Assembly: GCA_018263435.1 (NCBI GenBank)
Contig: JAANXD010000077.1
Coordinates: 21,031-85,030 of the forward strand
DNA: 64,000 bases
DNA from: Candidatus Scalindua arabica
GTDB lineage: Bacteria; Planctomycetota; Brocadiia; Brocadiales; Scalinduaceae
Reading direction: 5' to 3'
A program made the position numbers and the translations under genes. A model generated the notes under the pieces. The model was given only the letters and a program-made list of their open reading frames with translations. It was not told where the DNA came from and did not search any database. Shown one piece after another: positions 15,575-24,460 of the stretch (positions are counted from its first letter, which is position 1; each line of letters opens with the position of its first letter).

Positions 15575-16984
15575 TCAGATATGAATCGCTTTGCCTTCAA
15601 TAGCGTGAAAGGCTTCAGCAAAAACCTCAGAAAGGGTTGGATGTGGGAAAACGTTGGCGCTGACTTCCAGATTTGTTGCTTCCAGATTCATGGCAAGAGA
15701 CATGCCGCCTATCAATTCTCCTACTTCATGGCCTATCAGGTGTACGCCCAGGATCTCTCCGCTTGATGCATCAGTTATAACTTTTATGAAGCCTTCCTCA
15801 CCCTCACCCATTATATGAGTCTTAGAGTTAGCCATGAAGGGGAATCTGCCAATCTTTATATCGTAGCCTTCCAATTCTGCTGCTTCCTGACTCATACCGA
15901 CGCTTGCAACCTGTGGATTGGTGTAGGTTACACCCGGGATTGTGTTATTATTTATCGGCGGGAAGTCTCTGCCGGCAATATTGTGTGCAACGAGCAGGCC
16001 CTGTGCAGATGCCAGATGTGCAAGTAGAGGCGGCCCGTTTACATCACCAATTGCATAAATGCCGGACTGGCTTGTCTGCATGTTCTCGTCTACGTTTATG
16101 AACCTTCCATTAAATTCAAGATTAAGTTCCTCCAGGCCTGAATCTTTCGTTTCAGGCTTTCTGCCCAAGGCAAGCAGAACTTTTTCGCTTTGAAGTATTT
16201 CCGTATTACCGTCACTATTTCCATCATTTCTCTTGACCGTTGTTTCGGCCGAGTTTTCTTTTATTTCAATAAGGTTTAGATTGGTCTCAGTGAGAAAATT
16301 TACACCTTTCTTCGAAAGACTCTCTCTCAGCGCACTTCCTACATCTTTGTCATTTGTAGGAAGGATTTCGTCCATCATCTCAATCACTGTTACCTTGCTT
16401 CCAAGCGCATTATAGATATAAGCAAATTCCACCCCTATTGCGCCTCCCCCGATAATCAGGAGTGAAGATGGTATCTCTTCCAATTCCAGAATATCATCAC
16501 TCGTCAATACATTTTTTTTGTCATAGGGAAGACCGTCAAAAACCATAGGGGAAGAACCTGTAGCAACAATTATATTCTTTGCAGATACTTCTTCTTTGAT
16601 TCTATCGCCTTCCTTGATCAGAACTTTATCGGGAGATACTACTTGGCCAGTGCCATTCAACATGTCAACTTTGTTTTTCTTGAGCAGGTGTTTGATGCCG
16701 CCGAATAGTCTGGTTACTATTGTTCTCTTTCGTTTGTGGAATTCACTGAAATCTGCACTGACACCTTCTGTAACTATACCGTACTCTTTGCTCCTTTTAC
16801 ATAGTTCGTATAAATGGGTGGACTGAATCAATGCCTTTGTGGGAATACAGCCTCTGTGCAGGCACGCTCCTCCAACTTTATCCCTTTCTACCAGTCCTAC
16901 ACTCAGCCCCAGTTGTGCGCCCTTAATCGCCGCAACATAACCTCCGGGTCCGCCACCAATAATCAATAAATCATATTCTTTCAT
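15575..16984 (-). CDS. lpdA: Dihydrolipoamide dehydrogenase
   Basis: The FAD- and NAD-dependent E3 component that reoxidises lipoyl groups of 2-oxoacid dehydrogenase or glycine cleavage complexes; 469 aa, the standard length. Features: FAD-binding IIGGGPGGYVAAIKGA at the N-terminus; redox disulfide in GGACLHRGCIPTK (C41 and C46); NAD-binding LLIIGGGAIGVEFAYI near residue 175; second FAD motif GIYAIGDVNG; and the C-terminal catalytic pair H448 and E453 in HPTLSEVF. No lipoyl-complex genes are adjacent. The 3' end is matched by a diverged fragment at 11962-12069 on the far side of the restriction system. Confidence 0.96.
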   Translation of the reverse strand: MKEYDLLIIGGGPGGYVAAIKGAQLGLSVGLVERDKVGGACLHRGCIPTKALIQSTHLYELCKRSKEYGIVTEGVSADFSEFHKRKRTIVTRLFGGIKHLLKKNKVDMLNGTGQVVSPDKVLIKEGDRIKEEVSAKNIIVATGSSPMVFDGLPYDKKNVLTSDDILELEEIPSSLLIIGGGAIGVEFAYIYNALGSKVTVIEMMDEILPTNDKDVGSALRESLSKKGVNFLTETNLNLIEIKENSAETTVKRNDGNSDGNTEILQSEKVLLALGRKPETKDSGLEELNLEFNGRFINVDENMQTSQSGIYAIGDVNGPPLLAHLASAQGLLVAHNIAGRDFPPINNNTIPGVTYTNPQVASVGMSQEAAELEGYDIKIGRFPFMANSKTHIMGEGEEGFIKVITDASSGEILGVHLIGHEVGELIGGMSLAMNLEATNLEVSANVFPHPTLSEVFAEAFHAIEGKAIHI

Positions 16985-17061
16985 AAAATAGTCTTACCTC
17001 TTCCTTTATTCTTTCTTTAGGCGGAAGGATCAAAAAATCCACTTTGTTGCTTTCTATTCAT

Positions 17062-17080
17062 CCCCTCCTTGCGAAGGAGG
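17062..17080. repeat. Palindrome CCTCCTT-GCG-AAGGAGG
   Basis: A seven-base-pair perfect stem with a GCG loop, one of three related C/G-rich palindromes between lpd and the formate-dehydrogenase-like gene. Confidence 0.75.
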
Positions 17081-17111
17081 ATTGAAAAGTTTTCATTTTA
17101 TCACCTCCCCT

Positions 17112-17294
17112 TTAATCCCCTCCTTCGTAAGGAGGGGGATGAGGGGTGGTTGCAACAATATCACACAAAACACCTTCAATATTATTTAAAACATCATTGT
17201 TTGTATATCTTAACACTTTAATTCCTAATGCTTCTATTTCTTTTTGTCTTTTCTTTATATACTCTTTTTTATTGAATACTTCCGTCATATTCAA
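17112..17294 (-). pseudogene. C-terminal remnant of a DUF559 (Vsr-like) endonuclease-type protein
   Basis: A 60-codon frame whose middle, YIKKRQKEIEALGIKVLRYTNNDVLNNIEGVL, matches the last part of the DUF559 domain (a PD-(D/E)xK-like fold related to Vsr). The N-terminal two-thirds with the active-site residues is absent, and nothing like it lies upstream. The last residues (ATTPHPPPYEGGD) are encoded by the adjacent C/G-rich palindrome, so the repeat has become part of the reading frame and supplies its stop. It is probably not functional. Confidence 0.7.
17117..17151. repeat. C/G-rich palindrome with GAGGGGTGGTT tail, left copy
   Basis: The palindrome CCCCTCCTTCGTAAGGAGGGG is followed by GATGAGGGGTGGTT. 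The same unit occurs in opposite orientation at 17349-17391, so the two copies bracket the DUF559 remnant as an inverted pair. Confidence 0.75.
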
Positions 17295-17348
17295 AATACC
17301 TTTTATTTGACTCTTCTCAAAAAAGGAGCGATATAGAACTTAATTTAT

Positions 17349-17391
17349 AACCACCCCTTTGTCCCCTCCTTCGCAAGGGGGGGATATCTAT
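17349..17391. repeat. C/G-rich palindrome, right copy (inverted relative to 17117-17151)
   Basis: AACCACCCCTTTGTCCCCTC followed by CTTCGCAAGGGGGGGA is, on the complementary strand, the same unit as the left copy: palindrome, short spacer, then GGGGTGGTT. Confidence 0.75.
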
Positions 17392-17453
17392 TGTCCGCAT
17401 TTAGAAGTATAACAAAGCTTGTAGATTTTATCCGCAAGGAATTCCGGTCTCTC

Positions 17454-17504
17454 GTCGCCTGAGGACGACCCTGTGGGCAGATCACAGATCCGACTCAGTA
17501 GGGA
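17454..17504. repeat. Dispersed 50-base repeat (GTCGCCTGAGGACGACC family), copy 1
   Basis: The stretch starting GTCGCCTGAGGACGACCCTG and running to CAGATCCGACTCAGTAGGGA is repeated with only a few substitutions at 56723-56773. It contains the small palindrome GTCGCCTGAGGACGAC and the partner GTGGGCAGATCAC. No coding frame across it looks real. Confidence 0.8.
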
Positions 17505-17628
17505 AACGCAGAAAATAATACAAAACAAAGCCTTGGCCTTTTTGACTCTTTCTGTAATTCCTGCTTTCTTAAGAGGCATTATTATTCGTGTCAATTCGTG
17601 TAATTTGTGTCTAGCGCCTTTTTGGGAT

Positions 17629-20337
17629 TTACTGAATCTTTTCTACTTTAGCCGCACAGATTTTGTATTCTGGCATCAGGTTTGAATTGCCGTTTGTACG
17701 TGAAGTACTGATGGGATCTTTTGTAAGCAAGTTTGCCGGAGCGCTTATGAAATGGAATGGGATCCAGACTTGTTTTGACATTACCCTGTTTGTGATATTA
17801 GCTGCAAGAGAAATCTGTCCGCGTTTAGTCGTTATCCTGACCATTTCTCCATCTTTTATTCCGGTATCTTTGGCATCTTTCTGTGATATTTCTACAAATG
17901 GATAAGGTTGCTTTTGTATGCTTCCCTTCGCCCTGTGAGTCATGGTTCCACTGTTAAAATGATAAAGTGTGCGTCCTGTGCTGAGGATAAAAGGGTAACT
18001 CTTGTCAGTTTTCTCAAGAGACGGTTTGCTTTCTGTTGTTGAAAATGTTGCTTTTCCATTGAGGAACTTTTTCTCGTACAGAAACTTTGTGCCGGGGTGA
18101 TCAGCTTTTGGACATGGCCACTGAATTCCACCGCTTTCGAGTCTGTAATAATTAATTCCGGCAAAGTTAGGTGAAACCTTCCTGATCTCCTCCCAGACGG
18201 CTTCTGGTGAATCATACTTCATTGGATATCCCACGTAAGTGGAGAGTTCAGATATTATGTTCCAATCCGCTTTTGCTTTGCCCGGTGGTTCAACACTCTT
18301 TTTTATCCTTTGTACTCGTCTTTCAATATTAGTAAACGTACCATCTTTTTCAGCAAAACAGGCTGCCGGTAGTATTACGTCAGCATATTGAGCCGTATTT
18401 GACATAAATATATCCTGTACTATTAATAGCTCCAGTTTGTTCAGTGCCTTCTTTACTTTTGTTGTATCTGGTTCACTCATCAGGGGATCAGCGCCCATAA
18501 CGTACATCGCCTTGACCTTCCCTTTTTGTGCGCCATTAAACATCTCTCTGATTTGCAGGCCCTTTTTGTTAGGTAATGAGGTTTTGTAAATCTTTTCGAA
18601 TCTCTTACGAACTGTATTATCTGAAATAGGCTGGAAATCTGTGTAGAAATCAGGTACAGCGCCCATGTTGAAAGCTCCCTGGCCATTGTTCTGGCCTAGG
18701 AGTGGATATATTCCCGCGCATTCCTTACCAATATTACCAGTCAATAGGGCGAGGTTTACAAGGCTTTTTACATTATCAATACCAGACCTGTGTTGTGTTA
18801 TGCCATTTCCATATAATATTATAGCGTTCTCTGCATTTGCATAGGTTCTGGCGGCTTCCCTGATTGCCCCTTTTGGTATACCGGTTAGTTTTACGGTTTT
18901 CTCAATATCATCTTTTGCAACAGTCCTTTTAAGCGTGTTAAACTTCTCTGTCTTCTTTTCTATAAACTTTTCATCATGGAGTTCTTCCTCGATGATTACG
19001 TTAATCATGGTGTTGATGAGAGCGGTATCTGTTCCTGGTTGAATATTTAAGAAGGTGCTTGCAATCCTTTCCAGCCATATCTTGCGCGTGTCAGCTACAA
19101 TCAGAGTTTTTCCATTACGCACTGCCTTCTTTACCTCAAGCCCTATTATGGGATGAGATTCTGTAACATTGGCGCCAATCACAAAGATTACATCAGATTT
19201 TGAAATTTCCTCGATTGAATTTGTTGTAGTGCTCAGGCCAAGAGTACTTCTCAGGGCGTTTAAGGTTGGGGAGTGGCATTCTGTTTCTGACTGGTCAATA
19301 TTATTAGTACCGATTGCGGCCCTTGCGAATTTCTGCATCAGGTAATTCTCTTCGTTCGTACACCGTCCTGAACTTATAAATGATATGGAGTCTTTTCCAT
19401 GTTTTGATTTAATACCTTTCATCTTTTCGGAAATAACGCTATATGCCTCTTCCCAACTTGCCTTTTCAAGGTTTCCATTCCTTCTTACCATCGGGGTATC
19501 AAGCCTGTCCGGATGATTTACGAAATCATAGGCGAATCTGCCTTTCATGCAGAGGTTACCGTTGTTTGGTGTAGACCCCACTTCCGAGGTTATTTTATTT
19601 ATTCCCTGATGATCAACGTGGATATCAATCTGACACCCGATACTGCAGTAGCCGCATGTTGTCCTGACTTTCCTGATCTGGAAAGAGCGTCCTCTGCCGG
19701 TTGCCTGTTTCTCGCGTATGGCGCCTACCGGACACGTGGATACACATTGTCCGCAAAAGACGCACGGGCCATCCAGCAACGACTCACCAAAAGGAGTGGA
19801 AACCCACATCTGGAATCCTCTGCCTCCGAACTCTATTGCGCGTTCCTGCGTTACTTCATCACAAATCCTTACACAACGACCGCACCTTATACATTTGGGT
19901 GTTTCTCTGTAAATAAGCGCGTTTCTATCCTGGAGTTCTCCGCCTCTTTTTTCATCACTTCTGAAATTTTCTCCCTTGATGCCCATTGAATATGCGACAT
20001 CCTGAAGCTCGCAGCAGCCTGTGGCCTCGCAGGTCATACAGTCAAGTGGATGGTCTGACAGGATATATTCCAGGACTCCTTTCCTCGTCTTGCGTACATC
20101 CTCAGATTCAGTATTTACGACCATGCCTTCATTGATTTTGGATACGCATGATGGCAGTAGCTGTCTTGCCCCTTCGACTTCGACCAGACATATTCTGCAC
20201 CCGCCATATGGATCGAGGCGTTTATCATAGCAGAGAGTTGGAATCGATATGTCGTTTTCCCTGGCTACTTCGAGTATGGTCTTGTCCTGCTCCGCTTCAT
20301 AAGTTTTATCGTTAATGGTTAATTTAACCTTTGCCAT
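17629..20337 (-). CDS. Formate dehydrogenase alpha subunit-like Mo/W-bisPGD oxidoreductase with NuoG-type N-terminus
   Basis: A 902-aa cytoplasmic molybdopterin enzyme. In order: plant-type 2Fe-2S domain (C36, C47, C50, C64); the NuoG His-Cys3 cluster (H96, C100, C103, C109); two ferredoxin-type 4Fe-4S clusters (C149/152/155/159 and C192/195/198/202); the Mo-domain 4Fe-4S cluster (C228, C231, C235, C263); the bisPGD domain; and a C-terminal dinucleotide-binding domain. The putative metal ligand is C354 in ECHSPT, so it is a cysteine, not selenocysteine, type. This layout is that of NAD-linked or bifurcating FdhA/HylA-like subunits, but no beta or gamma (NuoE/F-like) gene is adjacent. A purely formate role is likely, not proven. 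It has no twin-arginine signal. Confidence 0.88.
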   Translation of the reverse strand: MAKVKLTINDKTYEAEQDKTILEVARENDISIPTLCYDKRLDPYGGCRICLVEVEGARQLLPSCVSKINEGMVVNTESEDVRKTRKGVLEYILSDHPLDCMTCEATGCCELQDVAYSMGIKGENFRSDEKRGGELQDRNALIYRETPKCIRCGRCVRICDEVTQERAIEFGGRGFQMWVSTPFGESLLDGPCVFCGQCVSTCPVGAIREKQATGRGRSFQIRKVRTTCGYCSIGCQIDIHVDHQGINKITSEVGSTPNNGNLCMKGRFAYDFVNHPDRLDTPMVRRNGNLEKASWEEAYSVISEKMKGIKSKHGKDSISFISSGRCTNEENYLMQKFARAAIGTNNIDQSETECHSPTLNALRSTLGLSTTTNSIEEISKSDVIFVIGANVTESHPIIGLEVKKAVRNGKTLIVADTRKIWLERIASTFLNIQPGTDTALINTMINVIIEEELHDEKFIEKKTEKFNTLKRTVAKDDIEKTVKLTGIPKGAIREAARTYANAENAIILYGNGITQHRSGIDNVKSLVNLALLTGNIGKECAGIYPLLGQNNGQGAFNMGAVPDFYTDFQPISDNTVRKRFEKIYKTSLPNKKGLQIREMFNGAQKGKVKAMYVMGADPLMSEPDTTKVKKALNKLELLIVQDIFMSNTAQYADVILPAACFAEKDGTFTNIERRVQRIKKSVEPPGKAKADWNIISELSTYVGYPMKYDSPEAVWEEIRKVSPNFAGINYYRLESGGIQWPCPKADHPGTKFLYEKKFLNGKATFSTTESKPSLEKTDKSYPFILSTGRTLYHFNSGTMTHRAKGSIQKQPYPFVEISQKDAKDTGIKDGEMVRITTKRGQISLAANITNRVMSKQVWIPFHFISAPANLLTKDPISTSRTNGNSNLMPEYKICAAKVEKIQ

Positions 20338-20568
20338 TTAATAGAAACTGCCTTTCTGTTAATTATATTGTTCAAGAATTATATAAAAAAGAAGTATAAT
20401 TTTACAAAAACATGCAGAGAATGCAAATGAAACATTTGTGATAGATTTATTTACTTGAAATCAGGGAACTAATCAGGCATATTCTATGTTCACTATTATA
20501 TGTTTGTAGCAATTCAGTTTTACACGAAATTTTGTCAATTTTATGTTTTTTAAAGAAGGAGAGGCCTT

Positions 20569-20892
20569 ATGAAGCGTATGGGAATTTTAATGGGTGCTGT
20601 CGTTATTGCATTTTTATTAGTGGCTTTTAACTCTAGCAATCCGGTATTTGCCAACAGTTGTTGTGGTGTTAAGAAAGATGCTCATGAATGTGATAAAGGG
20701 TGTGAAACTGGATGTGTTAAGAAAACTTCTGCCAGTGAAAGTTCGGACAATACATGCCCGGTCTGTGGAAATGTTTCGGACAGTAAGGGGCAACAGGTGG
20801 ATGTAGAACACGGAGGAGAGACTGCTCATTTATGCTGTGAGGGTTGTGCAGACGCATATAAAGAAAATCCTGATAAATATTCAAAGTCCTAA
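20569..20892 (+). CDS. Exported cysteine-rich YHS/TRASH-like metal-binding protein
   Basis: A 107-aa protein with a clear N-terminal signal peptide (MGILMGAVVIAFLLVAF, cleavage near VFANS). Next comes a Cys-rich linker (SCCG, CDKGCETGC) and then a YHS/TRASH-type module: CPVCGNVSDSKG, VEHGGETAHLCCEGC and ADAYKENPDKY. Such modules bind soft or transition metals. Its position in the periplasm suggests metal sensing, sequestration or delivery. Good ribosome site (AAGGAGAGG) before the ATG. It is monocistronic with its own terminator. Confidence 0.82.
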   Translation: MKRMGILMGAVVIAFLLVAFNSSNPVFANSCCGVKKDAHECDKGCETGCVKKTSASESSDNTCPVCGNVSDSKGQQVDVEHGGETAHLCCEGCADAYKENPDKYSKS

Positions 20893-20985
20893 AAGCTCCG
20901 GCAGAGTCAACAGTACCCATAAAGAAAAGAGAACGTGGAGCAGGGTATTATTAGTAAGCCGTAATGTAGTATCAAAAAGTATTCT

Positions 20986-21032
20986 AAAAAAGGCGTTCCT
21001 GTGTTAGTCAGATGCATGAACGCCTTTTTTGT
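20986..21032 (+). terminator. Rho-independent terminator after the metal-binding protein
   Basis: The stem AAAAAGGCGTTC pairs with GAACGCCTTTTTT, with a loop of about 22 bases and a T-run. It lies about 95 bases past the stop codon. The A-run on the left arm could make it bidirectional. Confidence 0.85.
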
Positions 21033-21190
21033 TTATCAGCTTATTTGATTAGAGCTGATTGTAAATAGAAGTAGTATAGGTTTTTTCATGGTCTTTATTT
21101 TCTGCTTAGGGTATAGTGCGGAGTACATAGTTTATGGAAAAGACGTATATTTTGCTTACCCTTAACATCTTTTAATCAAAAGATTAGTTC

Positions 21191-22732
21191 ATGAAAATTT
21201 ACCTCATTTACATCCGAGACGAGGATTATTACAATATTCTTCCTGAAAAACTCAGGAGGCGAGGAAACAGCGACCGGGTTGAGGTGATGGCTTTCCCACC
21301 ACTTGGCATTCAAACACTTGCACCGATAATCCGCAGTCACGGACACGATGTAACCATGTTCGATACTTGCCATCCACAGATGAAAGAAGAGCACATCGAG
21401 CAGGCAGTGGAAAATGAAAAACCTGATGTAATTGTCCTTTCATTTCTTTCAACTACTTGTTACCTCCTCGTGAAGAGTATGGCACAAAGGCTGAAGAAGG
21501 TCGCCCCAAAAACACCCATTATTATCGGAGGCGCTTTTGCGACGGTGAACGCTGTTAAGATACTGAATGATGCGCCATACATCGATTGCGTTGGCAGGGG
21601 TGAAGGTGAAGAGCTTATTCCTGAGTATCTCGACAACCTGGATAATCTGAAAGTAGTCGGCGGCCTGACTTGGCGATCCAATGGTGAAGTGATCCAAAAT
21701 CCTGACCGTCCACTGATCAGTGACCTTGACAAGTTTCCTTACCCTGACCGCAAAAGCTTACCCATCGAATACATCGAATCGATGCCAATGGATGCGCCGG
21801 CAGTTCTTTCTCTCGATCGTTTCTGCACAATGCAAACCACACGCGGCTGTCCTTTCAAATGTATTTATTGCGACATTCCATCCCTCGCACGTGGCAAGTG
21901 GCGGAACCGCTCACCGGAGCATGTCCTGGGTGAAATGCAGCAGCTGCATGATGAAGGCTACAGATCAATCTACCTGACCGATGACCATTTCCTGATGCAG
22001 CGTAAACGCATAGAGGCCATTTGCAACGGTATCATAGACAAAAAGCTGGAGTTTCATTGGGGATGTGAGGGTAGAGTTGATTCGCTGGCGGTTGAGGAAC
22101 TTCCATTGATGGTAAAGGCTAACTGTACTTTTCTCGCCTTTGGCGTAGAAGCCGGAACAAAGAAAGTACTCGACCGCCTGAAAAAGAATCAGACCCTTGA
22201 ACAGATAGAATATGCCGTAAAACAAGCCAAAAAAGACGGAGTTGAAACGACGCACGGCTTTTTTCTGGTTGGCTCGCCGGATGAAACCTTTGAAGATATT
22301 CTGGAGAGTTTTCGATTTGCCGTCCGGCTTAAACTCGACACATTTAGCTTTAGCCGGTTATGCGCCTACCGCGGAACTCCTCTATGGCAGGAATATGTGG
22401 AAAGGGGTATTATTGATGATGAACGCGACTGGCATAAGTGGTTCAAGTGTTCAGACATCGATCCAACAATTCTTCCGAGTGAAGTGATTCAGCAGGCAAG
22501 GATAAAGGGATATAAGCAGTTGTTTGGTTATCTGTTACTCCGTCGTCCCATTGCCACATTCAGGCTCCTTCGCAAGTTCGGCCGGTATATGACGGTCTCA
22601 GATATTTTCAAATTGTTATTAAGTCCGTTTATCAAAAAGGCTAAAACCAGAAAACCTGAACTTCCTGAGTGGATGATTGAGCAGGGACTGGAAGCACCGG
22701 TCAGGATTGGATTCACTGCGAAAGCAGGGTAA
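21191..22732 (+). CDS. B12-binding-domain radical SAM protein
   Basis: A 513-aa enzyme with an N-terminal cobalamin-binding-like Rossmann domain (FPPLGIQTLAPIIRSHGHDV, GAFATVNAVKILNDAP, GRGEGEELIPEYL) and a radical SAM core whose 4Fe-4S cysteines are C220, C224 and C227 in RGCPFKCIYC. The C-terminal region (about 440-513) is basic. B12 radical SAM enzymes of this layout (BchE/HpnP/HpnR-like) usually methylate or cyclise lipids, hopanoids, tetrapyrroles or antibiotics. It is flanked by unrelated single genes, so the substrate cannot be inferred. The cobalamin-binding DxHxxG motif is not obvious, so B12 binding is less certain. Confidence 0.87.
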   Translation: MKIYLIYIRDEDYYNILPEKLRRRGNSDRVEVMAFPPLGIQTLAPIIRSHGHDVTMFDTCHPQMKEEHIEQAVENEKPDVIVLSFLSTTCYLLVKSMAQRLKKVAPKTPIIIGGAFATVNAVKILNDAPYIDCVGRGEGEELIPEYLDNLDNLKVVGGLTWRSNGEVIQNPDRPLISDLDKFPYPDRKSLPIEYIESMPMDAPAVLSLDRFCTMQTTRGCPFKCIYCDIPSLARGKWRNRSPEHVLGEMQQLHDEGYRSIYLTDDHFLMQRKRIEAICNGIIDKKLEFHWGCEGRVDSLAVEELPLMVKANCTFLAFGVEAGTKKVLDRLKKNQTLEQIEYAVKQAKKDGVETTHGFFLVGSPDETFEDILESFRFAVRLKLDTFSFSRLCAYRGTPLWQEYVERGIIDDERDWHKWFKCSDIDPTILPSEVIQQARIKGYKQLFGYLLLRRPIATFRLLRKFGRYMTVSDIFKLLLSPFIKKAKTRKPELPEWMIEQGLEAPVRIGFTAKAG

Positions 22733-22782
22733 GTCCTTCCTTTTGGAAGGAGTCCAGCTTATTTTCGGATTAAAGAAGTATT

Positions 22783-23538
22783 TCAAACCTCAATAGTCAT
22801 TAAGTCCTCAGCTAATACTACCTCTCCGTCAAATTCTTCTCTTCTGCATTGACCCAAAATATCGTAATCATCACAGATTGGATAAAAGTGTGTCAGTATG
22901 AGTTTCCTGCAGTTCGATTCTCTTGCTATCCGGCCTGCAAGCGTTGAATTAAGGTGTCCGTCCACCTTTATGTGTTCGGGGTAGGAACATTCCAGTAACA
23001 GCACATCTACGTCACGTGCCAGATCAACAATACTTTCGCAGTAATCCGTATCACCGGAATATACAAGGCTTTTTCCGTCTTTTGATTCTACACGGTATGC
23101 GAGACTGCCCTCGTGGTGATTAATAAGGCTTGAAGTAAGACTGAAGTCTTTAAAGTCTAGATGACCTCCCGGTAATTCATTGACAGTAAGATCGTATCCT
23201 CTGGCCTCGATGAAATTACTGAAAACCTTTGTCAGGTTCCTGTGAAATTCCTTCATACCCGCAGGGCCGATTACTGTCAGATCTTTGCCCTTATAGTTGC
23301 TGGGAATCCTCAGTGCAAACAGGAGCGAAATAAGGTCTACAACATGGTCAGGATGGAAATGTGTGTAGATTGCATAGTCTATGTCTTTGAAGTTTACAGA
23401 CGCCTCTGCAATCTTCTTTAAGGTCCCTGAGCCGCTGTCAAGCAGCAGTGTCTTGTTGGCAATGTTTATAAGGTAGCCGGAAGGTCCTCTTCTTGCCGTA
23501 ACGATACCTGTTCCTGAACCGAGAATGGTAAGTTTCAT
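22783..23538 (-). CDS. Metallo-beta-lactamase-fold hydrolase, RNase Z-like
   Basis: A 251-aa MBL-fold protein. The metal motif HFHPDH is at residues 60-65, with the N-terminal LGSGTGIVTARRGPSGYLI typical of RNase Z/ElaC-related enzymes. Later ligands are in SGDTDY and LTHFYP. It is shorter than canonical RNase Z (about 300 aa) and I see no exosite arm, so it could be a phosphodiesterase of the same superfamily. It has a good ribosome site (AAAGAAGGAG) and is convergent with the radical SAM gene. Confidence 0.82.
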   Translation of the reverse strand: MKLTILGSGTGIVTARRGPSGYLINIANKTLLLDSGSGTLKKIAEASVNFKDIDYAIYTHFHPDHVVDLISLLFALRIPSNYKGKDLTVIGPAGMKEFHRNLTKVFSNFIEARGYDLTVNELPGGHLDFKDFSLTSSLINHHEGSLAYRVESKDGKSLVYSGDTDYCESIVDLARDVDVLLLECSYPEHIKVDGHLNSTLAGRIARESNCRKLILTHFYPICDDYDILGQCRREEFDGEVVLAEDLMTIEV

Positions 23539-23644
23539 AATAAATTACTCCTTCTTTAGTTCTGCGGAAAGGAGGTATGTTACTAAATTTCCCTGATAAC
23601 GTACAGAAATATTAATCTCAATATATTATTATGAAATCTTCTGT

Positions 23645-23690
23645 ATAAACAAAGTAAGCCTACCAAATAATGTGGACTTACTTTGTTTAC
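23645..23690 (-). terminator. Hairpin between two minus-strand genes, probable terminator
   Basis: TAAACAAAGTAAG and CTTACTTTGTTTA form a 13-bp perfect stem with a loop of about 19 bases. It lies downstream of the 23820-24245 gene and upstream of the MBL gene on the same strand. The T-rich arm could act as the U-tract, although no clean extra T-run follows. Confidence 0.55.
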
Positions 23691-23819
23691 AAATCAACTG
23701 CTCAACTCCGCCGGTATCTATTTAATTAATGGTTATATATTTTAAACCGGCATCATTTTACTTGTTTGAGCAGTCCCGTACTTTTAGTAATCGCTATCAG
23801 GTAATGATAACACTGACAT

Positions 23820-24245
23820 TTAACCACCCGATATATTAATAAACGGGATGGTATAAATAATTCTTACTGCTTCGTACTTTCCATCCTTCTTTGAAAAGTT
23901 GCATTTTATATAGTCACCTGCTTCGAGATCAGTAATGTCAAATTTGTCTGACGTCTTAAATTCAGTACCGCCTCTTATTGACGTTATATTTGTCACTTCA
24001 TCTCCTATATAGCAAGCTGTATCCTCAGTGACCATTAATGGTGCATCACCCAGCAATTCACATCTTTCAAAACAGATTTCATTCTTTTCAAGATCAATAC
24101 TCTTGATTGTACCTTCAATTACTGCAAGGTGTGAACCTCCGGCGTAACCTGGCCAATCAACAGACTTTCCTGCAAATGCATTAAGTCCGAATATAAAAGC
24201 TCCTAAAAAGAAGGCTAACATTGTATATGTCGTTAGTCTACGCAT
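23820..24245 (-). CDS. Exported protein of unknown function
   Basis: A 141-aa protein with a signal peptide (YTMLAFFLGAFIFGLNAFA). The mature part reads as short beta strands (LAVIEGTIKSIDLEKNEICFE, FDITDLEAGDYIKCNFSKK), suggesting a small beta-barrel or OB-like periplasmic domain similar in style to DUF5666-type proteins. Two cysteines (CFERCE) may form a disulfide. No catalytic motif is seen. A strong ribosome site (AGGAGGGTAAG) precedes the ATG. Confidence 0.7.
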   Translation of the reverse strand: MRRLTTYTMLAFFLGAFIFGLNAFAGKSVDWPGYAGGSHLAVIEGTIKSIDLEKNEICFERCELLGDAPLMVTEDTACYIGDEVTNITSIRGGTEFKTSDKFDITDLEAGDYIKCNFSKKDGKYEAVRIIYTIPFINISGG

Positions 24246-24460
24246 CTTCTTACCCTCCTTTTTTCACTACTCATTAATTGAACAATTGATTTTTCCCTCT
24301 TGTATAAACAACAATTATCACGTCAATTTAGTTCCTTAGCCCAATAAGGAAAGCATGGTAATAAACTTCTCTGGAACAAAGTGCTATAACTACATTAGAA
24401 AAATCCAGATTCTCAGATTATGTCTTAGAAAATGTATACTGTTTCTGATACCATTTTGTT

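Noticed and set aside
17388-17685. Overlapping short frames in the lpd/fdh gap
   Set aside because: They translate the dispersed repeat and the end of the neighbouring gene in other frames.
19513-19989. 158-codon plus-strand frame
   Set aside because: Antisense shadow of the formate-dehydrogenase-like gene.
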